From a virus, in the IMG/VR virus record IMGVR_UViG_3300022220_000026, positions 1 through 22,023 of that record: a stretch of 22,023 nucleotides of DNA; one strand, written 5' to 3'. Under the pieces are notes generated by a model that ran no database searches, had not been told where the DNA came from, and worked only from the letters and a program-made list of their open reading frames with translations. The position numbers and the translations under genes were made by a program. Of this stretch, positions 9,044 to 16,981 are shown piece by piece. How positions within the stretch are numbered: the stretch's first letter is position 1; each line of letters opens with the position of its first letter.

Positions 9044-9505
9044 TTACGTGCTTATAGTTTCAGAATATAAAATTGATAGACCTATAGTAACTGTTATCAT
9101 TTGTTCTTGCGATTCATTATCTACAAGGTATTGTATTCCCGTATCACCTGTTGGGCTAGTGTCAATCGCCAAACCACCCAGTTGAACATCCGCTTGTAGA
9201 TCCTCTAAAATTGTAAAGGCTGACTCCATTATAGCAGCCTCTAGCAGATCTCTGTTGGTTTCATCATGGCTAGGAACATAAATATTTGTAAGGTGAACAT
9301 CGTATTGCCTAGTGATTAGTAGCTCACCTTGACAAAAGTTCTGGGTATTATTCTCAGCCGGACCATATGCTACTGCAAAACCCTTCTCCAAGTGGAGATT
9401 TGAGTTTTCGCTAGTGGCCAGGTTGTCAGGTAGCTGGTAGTAGTCTGTTAGAGCGGCTGAAACCAAGGCATTTATTGCTGCTTTTATGTCTGCTACTTTT
9501 GACAT
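9044..9505 (-). CDS. Tail terminator / tail completion protein candidate (153 aa)
   Basis: ATG at 9505 follows AGGTAGGATA. The protein begins with a helix (VADIKAAINALVSAALTDYY), then shows alternating strands with RQYDVHLTNIYV, a helix (ESAFTILEDLQADVQ) and a final strand ITVTIGLSILYSE. This helix-strand pattern and 130-150 aa length fit phage tail terminator proteins, which form a ring that stops tube growth and docks to the neck. The position directly before the tube gene supports it. No family motif is decisive, so the call rests on length, predicted secondary structure and order. Confidence 0.6.
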   Translation of the reverse strand: MSKVADIKAAINALVSAALTDYYQLPDNLATSENSNLHLEKGFAVAYGPAENNTQNFCQGELLITRQYDVHLTNIYVPSHDETNRDLLEAAIMESAFTILEDLQADVQLGGLAIDTSPTGDTGIQYLVDNESQEQMITVTIGLSILYSETIST

Positions 9506-9510
9506 TTATC

Positions 9511-10356
9511 CTACCTTGACATGAAAATTGTAGATGCTTTTCTCTCATTTTGATCTAGCAAGCCATCGCCGTCAAGATCCATCCGCCACTGCTTTTTATT
9601 CATCGTAGAGTGGTACTTTCCAATTGCGTCCTTGAGCTGCTCTGGGTTTCTATTAGCGCCTAAGCCTCTAAATATAATTGTAGCCGCCTTGTGGACTGCT
9701 GGGTTTTTCAAAGAAGCTAGGTCAATCACCTGGTTTCGATCCCATGCGATACGGCGACTTATTAAATCTTCCACTAACTCATCTGCAGCTAGAAAATGCT
9801 GCTTGTCCCAGTTTGTTTTTCCTGACTGCCAGGCAGTGAGTAGGCTAGAAGAATCAAAAGTGGGGTATTTTCCGTATAGGTCAGCATCATCAGCAAACTT
9901 CTGGCCTACATAGTCTAGGCTAAATGTGATTGTTGCACTAAAGGAGATACGCATCCAATACTTGTTATATGTCAATGGCGCGTTGACTAGCTCAGCTATG
10001 TCAATGCTGTCCTGTTCGATATCCCACCCAAAATCCCTGTTGGGTGTGAACTCTAGGTTTCCAGACAATGCCATCGAGGCACCAGAGGAAGACGTTCTGT
10101 CGAGGATATCCACAGCCTCCTTCCAAGCGCCTGCATACCACACCTCTATAGTAGGTGTTGAGGCTGTAGCGTTTGCCGTTCCTATCTCAAGCCATCTGTG
10201 ATTGAAGGGTAGAGACGTTCCTACATATATATAGTCAGTACCTAGATCCATAGTGATTGATGAACTAATAGAATCAAATTGCGATACTGCTAAAGTTAGA
10301 TCTGTCGCTGCCCCGTTCTTTAAAAGATAAACTCTTTGATCCATTGTGCTAATCAC
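9511..10356 (-). CDS. Adaptor-like virion protein with C-terminal EF-hand loop (281 aa)
   Basis: The frame starts with GTG at 10356 (AGGGAG, 8 bases upstream from GTG region); an in-frame ATG at 10344 is a weaker alternative. Two parts are visible. Residues 1-155 are a beta-rich discoidin-like domain (HRWLEIGTANAT, TIEVWYAGAWKEAVDI, KYWMRISFSATITF). Residues about 165-255 are helical (WDKQHFLAADELVEDLISRR, then AVHKAATIIFRGLG), the pattern of head-tail adaptor proteins that bind under the portal. Residues 260-271 are DLDGDGLLDQNE, an exact canonical EF-hand calcium loop (acidic residues at 1, 3, 5, 9, 12 and Gly at 6). The order between capsid and tail genes suits a neck role. Adaptor function is inferred. 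Confidence 0.6.
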   Translation of the reverse strand: MISTMDQRVYLLKNGAATDLTLAVSQFDSISSSITMDLGTDYIYVGTSLPFNHRWLEIGTANATASTPTIEVWYAGAWKEAVDILDRTSSSGASMALSGNLEFTPNRDFGWDIEQDSIDIAELVNAPLTYNKYWMRISFSATITFSLDYVGQKFADDADLYGKYPTFDSSSLLTAWQSGKTNWDKQHFLAADELVEDLISRRIAWDRNQVIDLASLKNPAVHKAATIIFRGLGANRNPEQLKDAIGKYHSTMNKKQWRMDLDGDGLLDQNERKASTIFMSR

Positions 10357-10366
10357 TGTTTTCTCC

Positions 10367-10798
10367 CTAAGCGTCTACATAGTAACCTAAAACCGTAGCT
10401 GCTATATTATCATCAGTGGTTTTGATATTTAGCCACTCACCTTGAGTGACGACCAAGCTAATGCCTGTGATTATTCTATTAGTGTTTTTAAGCATTTCAA
10501 GAGACAGTATACTTCTGGATGCCGCTAGGTCAGTAATGTTTGAAGCTTCATATAGTTCTACCGTTGCGGCTGTTGTTCCAGACACGCTTTTATCTGCGTC
10601 TAGTATTATAGCTGTTATGATAAACCTTCTGTCAGGCTTGGGCTTAACTAAATTAAAAGCCGTATTTGCTGCACTTACCTGAACAGTGTAGGCTTCGGAG
10701 TAGGATAAACCATCCAATACTAGAAGCTGGCCTAACTCATTTACCTTAGCTTCAAACCCGTCTCCGCCGCCGCTTTTTATGGTCGATGAAAAATTCAC
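10367..10798 (-). CDS. Beta-rich virion protein, third member of tandem set (143 aa)
   Basis: GTG at 10798 overlaps the stop of the preceding gene (GTGA) and follows GAAGGA. The N-terminus STIKSGGGDGFEAKVNELGQ matches the motif of its two upstream neighbours (K-I-x-D-G-x-G-x-G-x-x-A-x-[VI]-x-x-x-N-R-L), with a shorter body of strands (DRRFIITAIILDAD, TAATVELYEA) and an end ATVLGYYVDA like the others' IEGYFE and AIVGFE. I infer a head decoration or fibre subunit. It has no membrane segment, signal peptide or cysteine cluster. Confidence 0.65.
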   Translation of the reverse strand: MNFSSTIKSGGGDGFEAKVNELGQLLVLDGLSYSEAYTVQVSAANTAFNLVKPKPDRRFIITAIILDADKSVSGTTAATVELYEASNITDLAASRSILSLEMLKNTNRIITGISLVVTQGEWLNIKTTDDNIAATVLGYYVDA

Positions 10799-11352
10799 TC
10801 GAAGTATCCTTCTATAGCTATACAGACCTCTCCTGCAACGGCAACCTCAAAGGTCACAGACAAGCTATCATTTTTTCCTAATATAAGCGCGTCCCTTGTA
10901 TCTACAGTGGAGTGGCCTACATGGTTTATATGCTGACCGAACCATGTGCCACCCGTAACAGTCTTTGCATTTGCGCCTATATAAACAGTCGCTTCTGCAC
11001 TATTGGAGCTAGTGAAATTCAAATTAGTAGATTGCCCTGGTGTCTGGTCGGAAATTAATGTTCCGCCTGTAGCGTTTTTGTAGAAGGTGACTTTTTGAAC
11101 CTGCGTCCCGCAAGTTCTAATTGAACTTAAAATCAGCTTTTTTGTGCTACTGTCATTTTTAATATAAAAGCATCCCGTTTCTGTGCCTGTTGTGGTGATA
11201 GAGGTGAACTCACCACTTGAGAACATATATACTTGCTCTTCTTTCAATGAATTTTCGTGTAACTCAGAAGAGGCGGCAGCCTGTGTAAATAGGCGATTGT
11301 TTTCGTCTATCTTTGCCGCTCTACCTGTTCCTGTACCATCTTCAATTTTCAA
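10795..11352 (-). CDS. Beta-rich virion protein, second member of tandem set (185 aa)
   Basis: TTG at 11352 is supported by AAGGAG 7 bases upstream and by the alignment of its first residues (MKIEDGTGTGRAAKIDENNR) with the neighbouring paralogue. Further shared segments with the 194-aa gene: FYKNATGGTLISDQTP against LIRNPTGGDLITDATP, and a VTGG stretch further on. The fold is probably a beta sandwich, and the protein is likely exposed on the virion. The family occurs near capsid genes in other phages, but its exact role is not established from sequence. Confidence 0.65.
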   Translation of the reverse strand: MKIEDGTGTGRAAKIDENNRLFTQAAASSELHENSLKEEQVYMFSSGEFTSITTTGTETGCFYIKNDSSTKKLILSSIRTCGTQVQKVTFYKNATGGTLISDQTPGQSTNLNFTSSNSAEATVYIGANAKTVTGGTWFGQHINHVGHSTVDTRDALILGKNDSLSVTFEVAVAGEVCIAIEGYFE

Positions 11353-11363
11353 TGTAAGACTCC

Positions 11364-11948
11364 TTAGTCTGTTGTGTCGTCCTTTTCAAACCCTACAATA
11401 GCGCAGTAAAAATCAGCCGAACCACTAGAGACATTAGCCGTTAGCTTTATGGCCATCGAGGACCCTTTTGGCAGAACAAAATTAATTGTGAAAAATGACC
11501 TGCCTGAAGCGGATGTCTGCAATAGTGCTATATCATCTCCTCCTGTCACTGTGCCGCCTACCTTGCCTTTATAAGTGAGACCTGAAATAGTTTCTGTTGA
11601 TCCAAAATTTCTATTTTGGTTCAGACCTAAAGGGGTTGCATCTGTTATTAGATCGCCGCCTGTAGGGTTTCTAATCAGTGTTATATAGGGTTTGTCGGAG
11701 TAGGTTATCCCGTCAAAAGATGCTGTCGCTATGGCCTCAACTACAAAATCTTTAGTACCTGTATTTTTATAATACATCAAAGTAGCATCGCCACTGATTG
11801 ATATTAGGCCTGTATTGAGATTGTAACTAGTCCCCTCCTCTGAGGCGTGCAAGGATTCCGACTCTGTCACGGAGTGGGTTCTTAGCCTGTTCTGGCTGTC
11901 AACTTGAGCTTCTTTCCCTGAGCCTTTGCCATCTTCTATCTTAGCCAC
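11364..11948 (-). CDS. Beta-rich virion protein, first member of tandem set (194 aa)
   Basis: GTG at 11948 follows AGGGAG and lies 11 bases after the stop of the 89-aa gene. It starts MAKIEDGKGSGKEAQVDSQN with the RL that closes the shared motif, continues with SESLHASEEGTSYNLNTG and the paired segment RNPTGGDLITDATP, and ends in FYCAIVGFEKDDTTD. The similarity to the next two genes indicates duplication. Position after the capsid genes suggests a head decoration or head fibre role; this is inference. Confidence 0.65.
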   Translation of the reverse strand: MAKIEDGKGSGKEAQVDSQNRLRTHSVTESESLHASEEGTSYNLNTGLISISGDATLMYYKNTGTKDFVVEAIATASFDGITYSDKPYITLIRNPTGGDLITDATPLGLNQNRNFGSTETISGLTYKGKVGGTVTGGDDIALLQTSASGRSFFTINFVLPKGSSMAIKLTANVSSGSADFYCAIVGFEKDDTTD

Positions 11949-11959
11949 TTTATAGCTCC

Positions 11960-12229
11960 CTAAGTTAAGGTGTCAGAAATGTCTGAGGGTGTAGGGGTCA
12001 CTTCTGTCATTAATTCAAAATAGAAATTGATCTTTTTCAACTGAGTAGAGACGTCTCTTAAGGCAGATATCATCTGGGTCTGTTCTACTTGAAGCTGGCT
12101 AGCGTCTTTTATGACTGGTATTGGCTCAGTAGTATCATTGCCTACGTTGACTCTACGTGTTGATTCAATCGCATCAGAATCGGCTGTGTAGTTAGCTCGC
12201 TCTAAGCCTTGTAATGGAATATTAGACAT
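11960..12229 (-). CDS. Small protein of unknown function (89 aa)
   Basis: I place the start at ATG 12229 (MSNIPLQGLERANYTADSD) because GAAGG lies 8 bases before it; a TTG 15 bases upstream has no ribosome site and would add only KVFF-type residues encoded by the T-run. The C-terminal half is a helix with coiled-coil character (LRDVSTQLKKINFYFELMTE) and ends in an acidic/Pro tail. It is the first gene after an internal terminator hairpin and precedes the tandem set, so it may be a partner of those virion proteins. No family recognised. Confidence 0.6.
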   Translation of the reverse strand: MSNIPLQGLERANYTADSDAIESTRRVNVGNDTTEPIPVIKDASQLQVEQTQMISALRDVSTQLKKINFYFELMTEVTPTPSDISDTLT

Positions 12230-12240
12230 AAAAAAAACCT

Positions 12241-12286
12241 TCAAAAGATTAAAGCCAGGTTACAAAATATAGGTTTGCAACCTGGC
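12241..12286 (-). terminator. Intrinsic terminator within late operon
   Basis: On the minus strand GCCAGGTT pairs with AACCTGGC (8 bp, 12279-12286 with 12254-12261), extended past one mismatch by CAAA/TTTG, with a 7-base loop. It is followed by TTTAATCTTTT. It sits between the 135-aa gene and the 89-aa gene. It may end or thin the capsid transcript unless an antiterminator is active. Confidence 0.65.
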
Positions 12287-12309
12287 AATATTGAGGCTAA
12301 TCAATCACT

Positions 12310-12717
12310 CTACAGTGCTACGTACTCAAAGATAAAAGTAGCTTTTCCGGCTGTCAATGCTGCAGTGTTGATATCCATTTCGATATCGTCAGCAGCCGCA
12401 ACGGCGATGTAGTCGCTTACACCTGGAACAAAGGCACCGGCTGAAAAACTTGCAACAGCCTCAGCACTAAGAAATTCAACAGCAGAACCACCAGCAATGC
12501 CGCAGTCGATAGTAGCAGTAGCACCGACAAAAGCCGTTTCTACGGAGATACCTAGAAGCCTAACAGCGCAGCCGTCAGTGAAGCTTGTTAGAGTTACCTC
12601 GTCAGCTAGAGCGCCGCCGTCTAGTGCAAAGTCATAGACCCTGCGAATGATTGTTGATCCGTTAGAAAACGGAACGCCTGATACCGCTCGGTACCCGTCT
12701 GCCTGTACTTTAGCCAT
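12310..12717 (-). CDS. Head decoration protein candidate (135 aa)
   Basis: ATG at 12717 overlaps the end of the upstream gene by 8 bases and follows GGAG by 7 bases. The protein is small, acidic and beta-rich, with many Ala/Val/Thr residues (VRLLGISVETAFVGATATID, then EFLSAEAVASFSAG and AAADDIEMDIN). Such small beta proteins just after the major capsid gene are commonly decoration proteins that bind the outside of the head. The terminator hairpin immediately downstream suggests the capsid and this protein may be made at higher levels than later genes. The role is inferred from position and composition. Confidence 0.6.
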   Translation of the reverse strand: MAKVQADGYRAVSGVPFSNGSTIIRRVYDFALDGGALADEVTLTSFTDGCAVRLLGISVETAFVGATATIDCGIAGGSAVEFLSAEAVASFSAGAFVPGVSDYIAVAAADDIEMDINTAALTAGKATFIFEYVAL

Positions 12718-12985
12718 TAGTATTCTCCACTTTTAAAATTTCTGTTTTAGTTTCTTCTATTCGTTTAGCCCTAGGTGCCCTGGGTTTTAAAGTTCTTTCT
12801 TTTCTACCCTGGCCTAGTATCTCAACGTATGCACCATGCCCAATCTCACCAATAAGTGGCCCAATATGTAAAATATTAGCCGCCTTTGTTATTTTGTTTA
12901 GCTCCTCTAGCAAGATTTTTGGTGACCTTGCTTGGATCCAAACGAGATTGTCAAAGTTGTTCTGTCTGTTTAAGTCGTCAGCCAA
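12710..12985 (-). CDS. Small basic-tailed protein of unknown function (91 aa)
   Basis: TTG at 12985 is preceded by AAGAGG with a 6-base spacer, 10 bases after the capsid stop. Residues 10-60 mix helix and strand (SPKILLEELNKITKAANILH, GHGAYVEILG). Residues 60-80 are strongly basic with prolines (RKERTLKPRAPRAKR), then a short acidic end. Position next to the capsid gene suggests a virion or head-assembly role, and the basic tail could touch DNA or RNA. I do not recognise the family. Confidence 0.6.
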   Translation of the reverse strand: MADDLNRQNNFDNLVWIQARSPKILLEELNKITKAANILHIGPLIGEIGHGAYVEILGQGRKERTLKPRAPRAKRIEETKTEILKVENTNG

Positions 12986-12995
12986 TTAAAACCTC

Positions 12996-13835
12996 TTAAT
13001 TTGCAATACTAATGTGCTTGTTAGCACCATTAATACCCAAACCAGCACCAAACACAAGATCAACACTAAGGACGTGGCCAAACTGCTTGTTGCTATGAAG
13101 GTCGGAGATCTTAAATCTAGGCTCAGTTTGCATTGCAAGAAGCAGCCAGTCAGGGTGAAAAGCTAGAGCTGATTTTGCTGAGCGGCTATCATCTTCGATA
13201 ACATTGAAACCATAACGGCGAGCGCCTACACGTCCGGTCATTCCTGGGATGTCCATACCGTTGAAGTCGGTTTCAGAGTAAGACTGATCCGCAACAATGT
13301 CGGAATAGTAATCAGGGTCAGCTAGAAGCCATCGTTCCTGAGAAGGCCAGTTTAGCTGTGAGGCCAACGTCCTGATAGGAAGTAGATTAGCCGAGCTAAG
13401 TGAGGCAACGCTAGTTTGCGGGTTTGCAGATGCTACCAAAGAGTAAAGGTAGTCATTGATCTGCTTGCCGACTGAGAACATCATAGAGCGGCGGATCTTA
13501 GGATCATTAGTATCGATGATAGTCTGCAGGTCAACTAGGTCTTCAAACTCATATGACTCAGTCGCTCTTTTGTTGGCAGTGATGTCAACAGATAGAGTCT
13601 GAAGCTTACGACTTTCAAAAGTATCAGCGTCAACACCTACTGTGCGAAGCGCTGTATCGGTAGGTGAAACAATTTGAGAAACTGTAACCTTGTCGTTTCT
13701 CTTTCTGATATCGCCTTCATAGTCCTTATTGACAAGGGCTGCCAATAGGTGACTTTCAAGAAATTCTTGCATAAAAAGAGCTGACCACTCAGTCTGAATC
13801 TGTGCCTGTACATCGGCTAATCTAGTAGTTCCCAT
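12996..13835 (-). CDS. Major capsid protein (279 aa)
   Basis: ATG at 13835 follows AGGGAG by 8 bases. The 279-aa protein begins with helical segments (MGTTRLADVQAQIQTEWSAL, FMQEFLESHLLAALV), then a VTVSQIVSPTD strand, the segment SVDITANKRATESYEFEDL, a long helix RRSMMFSVGKQINDYLYSLV, and a WLLADPDYYSDIVAD motif. The last part (FKISDLHSNKQFGHVLSVD) reads like the P-domain strands of HK97-fold phage capsid proteins. It follows a scaffold gene, as usual. No separate protease gene is visible in the window, so the capsid may mature without cleavage. The fold call comes from pattern and order; a structure prediction would settle the subfamily. Confidence 0.85.
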   Translation of the reverse strand: MGTTRLADVQAQIQTEWSALFMQEFLESHLLAALVNKDYEGDIRKRNDKVTVSQIVSPTDTALRTVGVDADTFESRKLQTLSVDITANKRATESYEFEDLVDLQTIIDTNDPKIRRSMMFSVGKQINDYLYSLVASANPQTSVASLSSANLLPIRTLASQLNWPSQERWLLADPDYYSDIVADQSYSETDFNGMDIPGMTGRVGARRYGFNVIEDDSRSAKSALAFHPDWLLLAMQTEPRFKISDLHSNKQFGHVLSVDLVFGAGLGINGANKHISIAN

Positions 13836-13893
13836 CTAAAACACTCCCTAATATTTAAAAATTAAAACTTTGCATCAGGGAAAGCTTTAGGTT

Positions 13894-14571
13894 CTACCGG
13901 AAGTCAACATTCCCTTGACGGATTTGTTGTTGCATCCATTTTGAACCCTTAGCCCTTCCTTCAGCTTCGTACTCTGACTTGGACATTTTCTTAGACGTTC
14001 CCTGAGGAAAGTCGCCTGGTGCACTTGAAGAGGGACGCTTGAATATTTCGGGGTAATCAGTCTTGAACCTGCCCGCTACTTCCTTAAGATTATCGAGGTC
14101 AATCTGACCATCAACAAATTTAATATCATCTAGCGGGATGACTGGTAGGAATTTATCAGGAACCCGCTGCCCTAGAGCATCGGTTAACGCACTACATTTT
14201 GCGGCCTGTTCATCCCTAACCCTGAAATTGCTAATAGCTCCATTTAGCTCTTCAATTTCTTTGTTCTTAGTGTCAATGACTTGCTGGAAGTTCTTTTCCT
14301 CAAGCAATTTTGTTTCGGCTCGCGCCTTCGCCTCGGTTTCGTACTCGTTGTTTTTGCTTTCAGATTCCCTAGCACGAGATTTAAATCTGTGAAGGTCTTT
14401 TTGCATACGCTCGTACGACTCTCGACTTACAAATTTGCCTTTGTCATTTTCATCATCGTCAACGCTGTTGCTCGATGTTTGGCTGCTAGCCGGAGGTGTG
14501 CTTGATCCGAACCCGCCTTCAGGCTGCCCGTCCCCGTCCACTGGACTGAGGAATTTTGATCTAGTAAACAT
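13894..14571 (-). CDS. Capsid scaffold protein (225 aa)
   Basis: ATG at 14571 follows AGGGG. The first 45 residues are low-complexity Ser/Gly/Asp with many acidic residues. Residues about 50-125 are a charged coiled coil (RMQKDLHRFKSRARESESKN, then a run rich in Glu/Lys/Ala). The middle has LTDALGQRVPDKFLPVIPLD; the end is polar (SKSEYEAEGRAKGSKWMQQQ). This acidic head, coiled-coil core and polar tail directly before the major capsid gene are typical of phage scaffolds (gp20-like), which guide capsid assembly and then leave. No serine-protease motif is seen. Confidence 0.85.
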   Translation of the reverse strand: MFTRSKFLSPVDGDGQPEGGFGSSTPPASSQTSSNSVDDDENDKGKFVSRESYERMQKDLHRFKSRARESESKNNEYETEAKARAETKLLEEKNFQQVIDTKNKEIEELNGAISNFRVRDEQAAKCSALTDALGQRVPDKFLPVIPLDDIKFVDGQIDLDNLKEVAGRFKTDYPEIFKRPSSSAPGDFPQGTSKKMSKSEYEAEGRAKGSKWMQQQIRQGNVDFR

Positions 14572-14595
14572 TTTAATTGAAACCCCTATACTATG

Positions 14596-15102
14596 TCAAA
14601 TTTTTGATAGAGCAGGCTTGATAATTGTATTCTGATAGAACCTCAATAATCGCTTGTACTCTAAGTTTGTGATGTCCATATATGTTCTACCTGCTACCTG
14701 TACCCATTTCGACAACTTTCTATTACTGAAGTTGTCGCCATTCCTAGCAGATGTAGAGTGGCCTATCTTAAAATTGTTCTTTGTGGCCTTTAGAAGTTGA
14801 ATGTCTCGGACTAGCTGGCCTGTGAAGGTTAGGTTTTGTTTTCTAGCAGAAGTAGTAGAATCAAGATCCGATTGATAACGCTTTCTATAAGCTTTATAGG
14901 CAGGACTATGATCCCTTAAGCTTTTTAAAGATTTCTTTGGCCCAAGCTCCTTAGTAGATCCAAAGCCAAGGCGCACGCGCTTTTGCATACCAATGACAGC
15001 AAAATTGCCGAGCATGGTCATTGATTTTTTGCTTGGAATAACGCTGAATTGCTTTTCAAGCCTCTTATTCAAGTCTTTTATTTGTGATTCTGTAGTAGCC
15101 AC
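14596..15102 (-). CDS. Neck / virion-morphogenesis-like protein (168 aa)
   Basis: GTG at 15102 follows AAGGA and directly abuts the stop of the upstream gene. The sequence is very basic. A helical N-terminal part (ESQIKDLNKRLEKQFSVIPS) leads to MQKRVRLGFGSTKELGPKKS, then LTFTGQLVRDIQLLKATKNN, where the L-T-x-T/S-G-x-L-x-x-x-I pattern matches phage virion-morphogenesis and HK97 gp10-like proteins. It ends in a helix. Such proteins act in head completion or the head-tail joint. It shares the motif with the gene before it, so the pair may be distant relatives with different neck roles. Confidence 0.6.
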   Translation of the reverse strand: MATTESQIKDLNKRLEKQFSVIPSKKSMTMLGNFAVIGMQKRVRLGFGSTKELGPKKSLKSLRDHSPAYKAYRKRYQSDLDSTTSARKQNLTFTGQLVRDIQLLKATKNNFKIGHSTSARNGDNFSNRKLSKWVQVAGRTYMDITNLEYKRLLRFYQNTIIKPALSKI

Positions 15103-15540
15103 TTAAAAATTTTCCTTAACCTTGCTGATTAGTCTTTGCAAGTCAGTATCGTCTATACCCATAAAATCTCTAGCCTTGCTAGGATTAGGATTACTCGATC
15201 CGTAGGTGCCTCTGACGTTGCCATCTGCCTTAGCGTTCTCCTCGCTACCCCTTTCAAAACCTATCAGAACAGATCCTCGCTGGTGACTCAAAACATCCAA
15301 AGATATAAGCATGTCGCCTGATAGCGTTAGGTCAACTTTACTAGTCTTCCCTGCGTTTTTGAAGTCTAAGGACTGCATATATTGCTTTGAATATTTTGGG
15401 AACTTGTCGCCGTTCTTGTCCCTGCTTGCCTCGCTGCGCTTTCTGATAAACTCCGTGACTTCCCTGCCTAGGGCTTCCCTCATGCTTGGAGTGAAGTCGT
15501 CAGGCGCGTCTACCCTAAAGCGCTGCCACTTAGCTGTCAT
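15103..15540 (-). CDS. Virion-morphogenesis-like / neck protein (145 aa)
   Basis: I set the start at ATG 15540 because GAAGGTGA lies 5-8 bases before it; it overlaps the portal end by 11 bases. A TTG 15 bases further upstream has no ribosome site. The protein has KNGDKFPKYSKQYMQSLDFK, then VDLTLSGDMLISLDVLSHQR, SVLIGFERG and SKARDFMGIDDTDLQRLISK. The ordered pattern (G-x-x-F-x-x-Y-S-x-x-Y, L-T-x-S-G-D-M-L, IGF, R-x-F-x-G-I) is that of phage virion-morphogenesis/tail-completion proteins. The place between portal and scaffold, rather than after the capsid, is less common. Confidence 0.65.
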   Translation of the reverse strand: MTAKWQRFRVDAPDDFTPSMREALGREVTEFIRKRSEASRDKNGDKFPKYSKQYMQSLDFKNAGKTSKVDLTLSGDMLISLDVLSHQRGSVLIGFERGSEENAKADGNVRGTYGSSNPNPSKARDFMGIDDTDLQRLISKVKENF

Positions 15541-16981
15541 CGTCTTCACCTTCAAACGGATCTTTCAGACCAACAACTATAGACGCCGACTCCTCTTTTA
15601 TCTCTTGGATCAATTGGTCTATCTTGGCCTCGTTTAGCTCAGGATTAAGCCTTCGCATAACCTCTTTCCTTGATATCAAGCCGCCATCTATCTCGGTCAT
15701 ATAGTCCTTAGCAAGCTGCCCTCGGCTATGGAGTGGTACCTTTTTAGTAAATATAGTCAGCACTGAGCTGTTGACGTTGAATAGGTTCTTAGGTGCGAAC
15801 GGGTCAAACTTAGGGTCATTAAGCCAAACAGGATGCATGTACTTCAATACAAGATCCCAATAGCCCTGCTCCCATCCCTTATATAGCTCTGTCTGCTTGT
15901 TTTGATGATCTAGGATATCAGCCTCATCGATGACCTTGGATATCCCAGAGGAGAAGCTATCGCCGTCCAGCTTGCCAATGGATCCTGGCCTAATGCCAAG
16001 CGATTGCAGCCATAGAGCTAGTTCTGTTGCAGCAAGGTTTAGAACCTGATCGATATCTACTTCTGGTTTGATAGATCCGATCTGAGGTGTTTTGTCAGAG
16101 CCTTTTTGTGATTTGAAACGCCAAAAAACGGCTGGTGACATTTTTAGATTCTCGTCATCTACGTCAACGCCGTACAGGATTGAGAAGACTTGAAACTTTG
16201 CAGCAAAATTTAAATCAGTCATTAAGACTGGGATCAGTAGCGATAGCTGAAGGATGTCGCTGGGAACCTTGGGCATCACTGAATTGCGAGAAGTCGTTAG
16301 GTACTCAAAGGGTATTCTACCGAAAGGGTTTTCATAAAGAAGTGGCTCGCCGTCCTCGAGGTCAAGCTTGTCCCTCATGATGTCGTCCCGTATCTCACCA
16401 CTACTATCGAATATTACAAATTGATTATCTGACCATGCCCAGCGGATCTTAACGCTTCCAGTCCCTGCCTTGTCGGTACTTTCACCCATAAAAAGAATGA
16501 TGACATTAGCTTCTGTAGGATCTACAGGGTTAAGGTTCACTGGCAGAAAGGAGTGGTTTGGAATTGATCTAGTTGTGGGCTTTCCCTTATTTAAAACAAC
16601 CTGCTGCAGGGAGTATTGGAATACGTTTTGCAGCTCATTATTGTAATTTAGCTCATAGTTGATTTTAAGATTCTTCTCGTAGTACTCAAGGATCTTAAGA
16701 TCCTGCTCATTATCTGGGTCGATAGATCGCCTTGGCGAGTTTTGGTATATCTGAGCAAGCTTGTTGTCCACTTGCCTTAAAATATTCACTGGAACAGCCC
16801 TAGAGTGTGCCTGGGATGCTGAGCTTTCGCCTAAGTCGTTTATCAGCTTTTCCATGAGCTGACTTAGTACGTCACCCTCTAGGATATCGAAAAGCTTCTC
16901 ATTCACATCTAGCCGGTTGCTGTTGTCTTGTATCTGCCTGTTCAGAAGCCCAATCGACTCCTGTGCGGTTAGGTCTATCAT
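15530..16981 (-). CDS. Portal protein (483 aa)
   Basis: I place the start at ATG 16981, in an ATGA overlap with the TerL stop and with AAGGGA upstream; an in-frame TTG at 17032 would add 17 residues encoded inside the terminase gene and has no ribosome site. The protein has a helical N-terminus (LLNRQIQDNSNRLDVNEKLF), a central part with FGRIPFEYLTTSRNSVMPKV, a long helix near SLLIPVLMTDLNFAAKFQVF typical of the portal stem/wing region, and a C-terminal helical end after LISRKEVMRRLNPELNEAK, where the ISRKEVMRRL motif is common in phage portals. It forms the dodecameric DNA gate at the capsid vertex. Immediate neighbour of TerL, as expected. Confidence 0.9.
   Translation of the reverse strand: MIDLTAQESIGLLNRQIQDNSNRLDVNEKLFDILEGDVLSQLMEKLINDLGESSASQAHSRAVPVNILRQVDNKLAQIYQNSPRRSIDPDNEQDLKILEYYEKNLKINYELNYNNELQNVFQYSLQQVVLNKGKPTTRSIPNHSFLPVNLNPVDPTEANVIILFMGESTDKAGTGSVKIRWAWSDNQFVIFDSSGEIRDDIMRDKLDLEDGEPLLYENPFGRIPFEYLTTSRNSVMPKVPSDILQLSLLIPVLMTDLNFAAKFQVFSILYGVDVDDENLKMSPAVFWRFKSQKGSDKTPQIGSIKPEVDIDQVLNLAATELALWLQSLGIRPGSIGKLDGDSFSSGISKVIDEADILDHQNKQTELYKGWEQGYWDLVLKYMHPVWLNDPKFDPFAPKNLFNVNSSVLTIFTKKVPLHSRGQLAKDYMTEIDGGLISRKEVMRRLNPELNEAKIDQLIQEIKEESASIVVGLKDPFEGEDDDS

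Noticed and set aside
10367-11948. Possible direct DNA repeats in the three related virion genes
   Set aside because: Similarity is at protein level only; I see no long identical DNA stretches.
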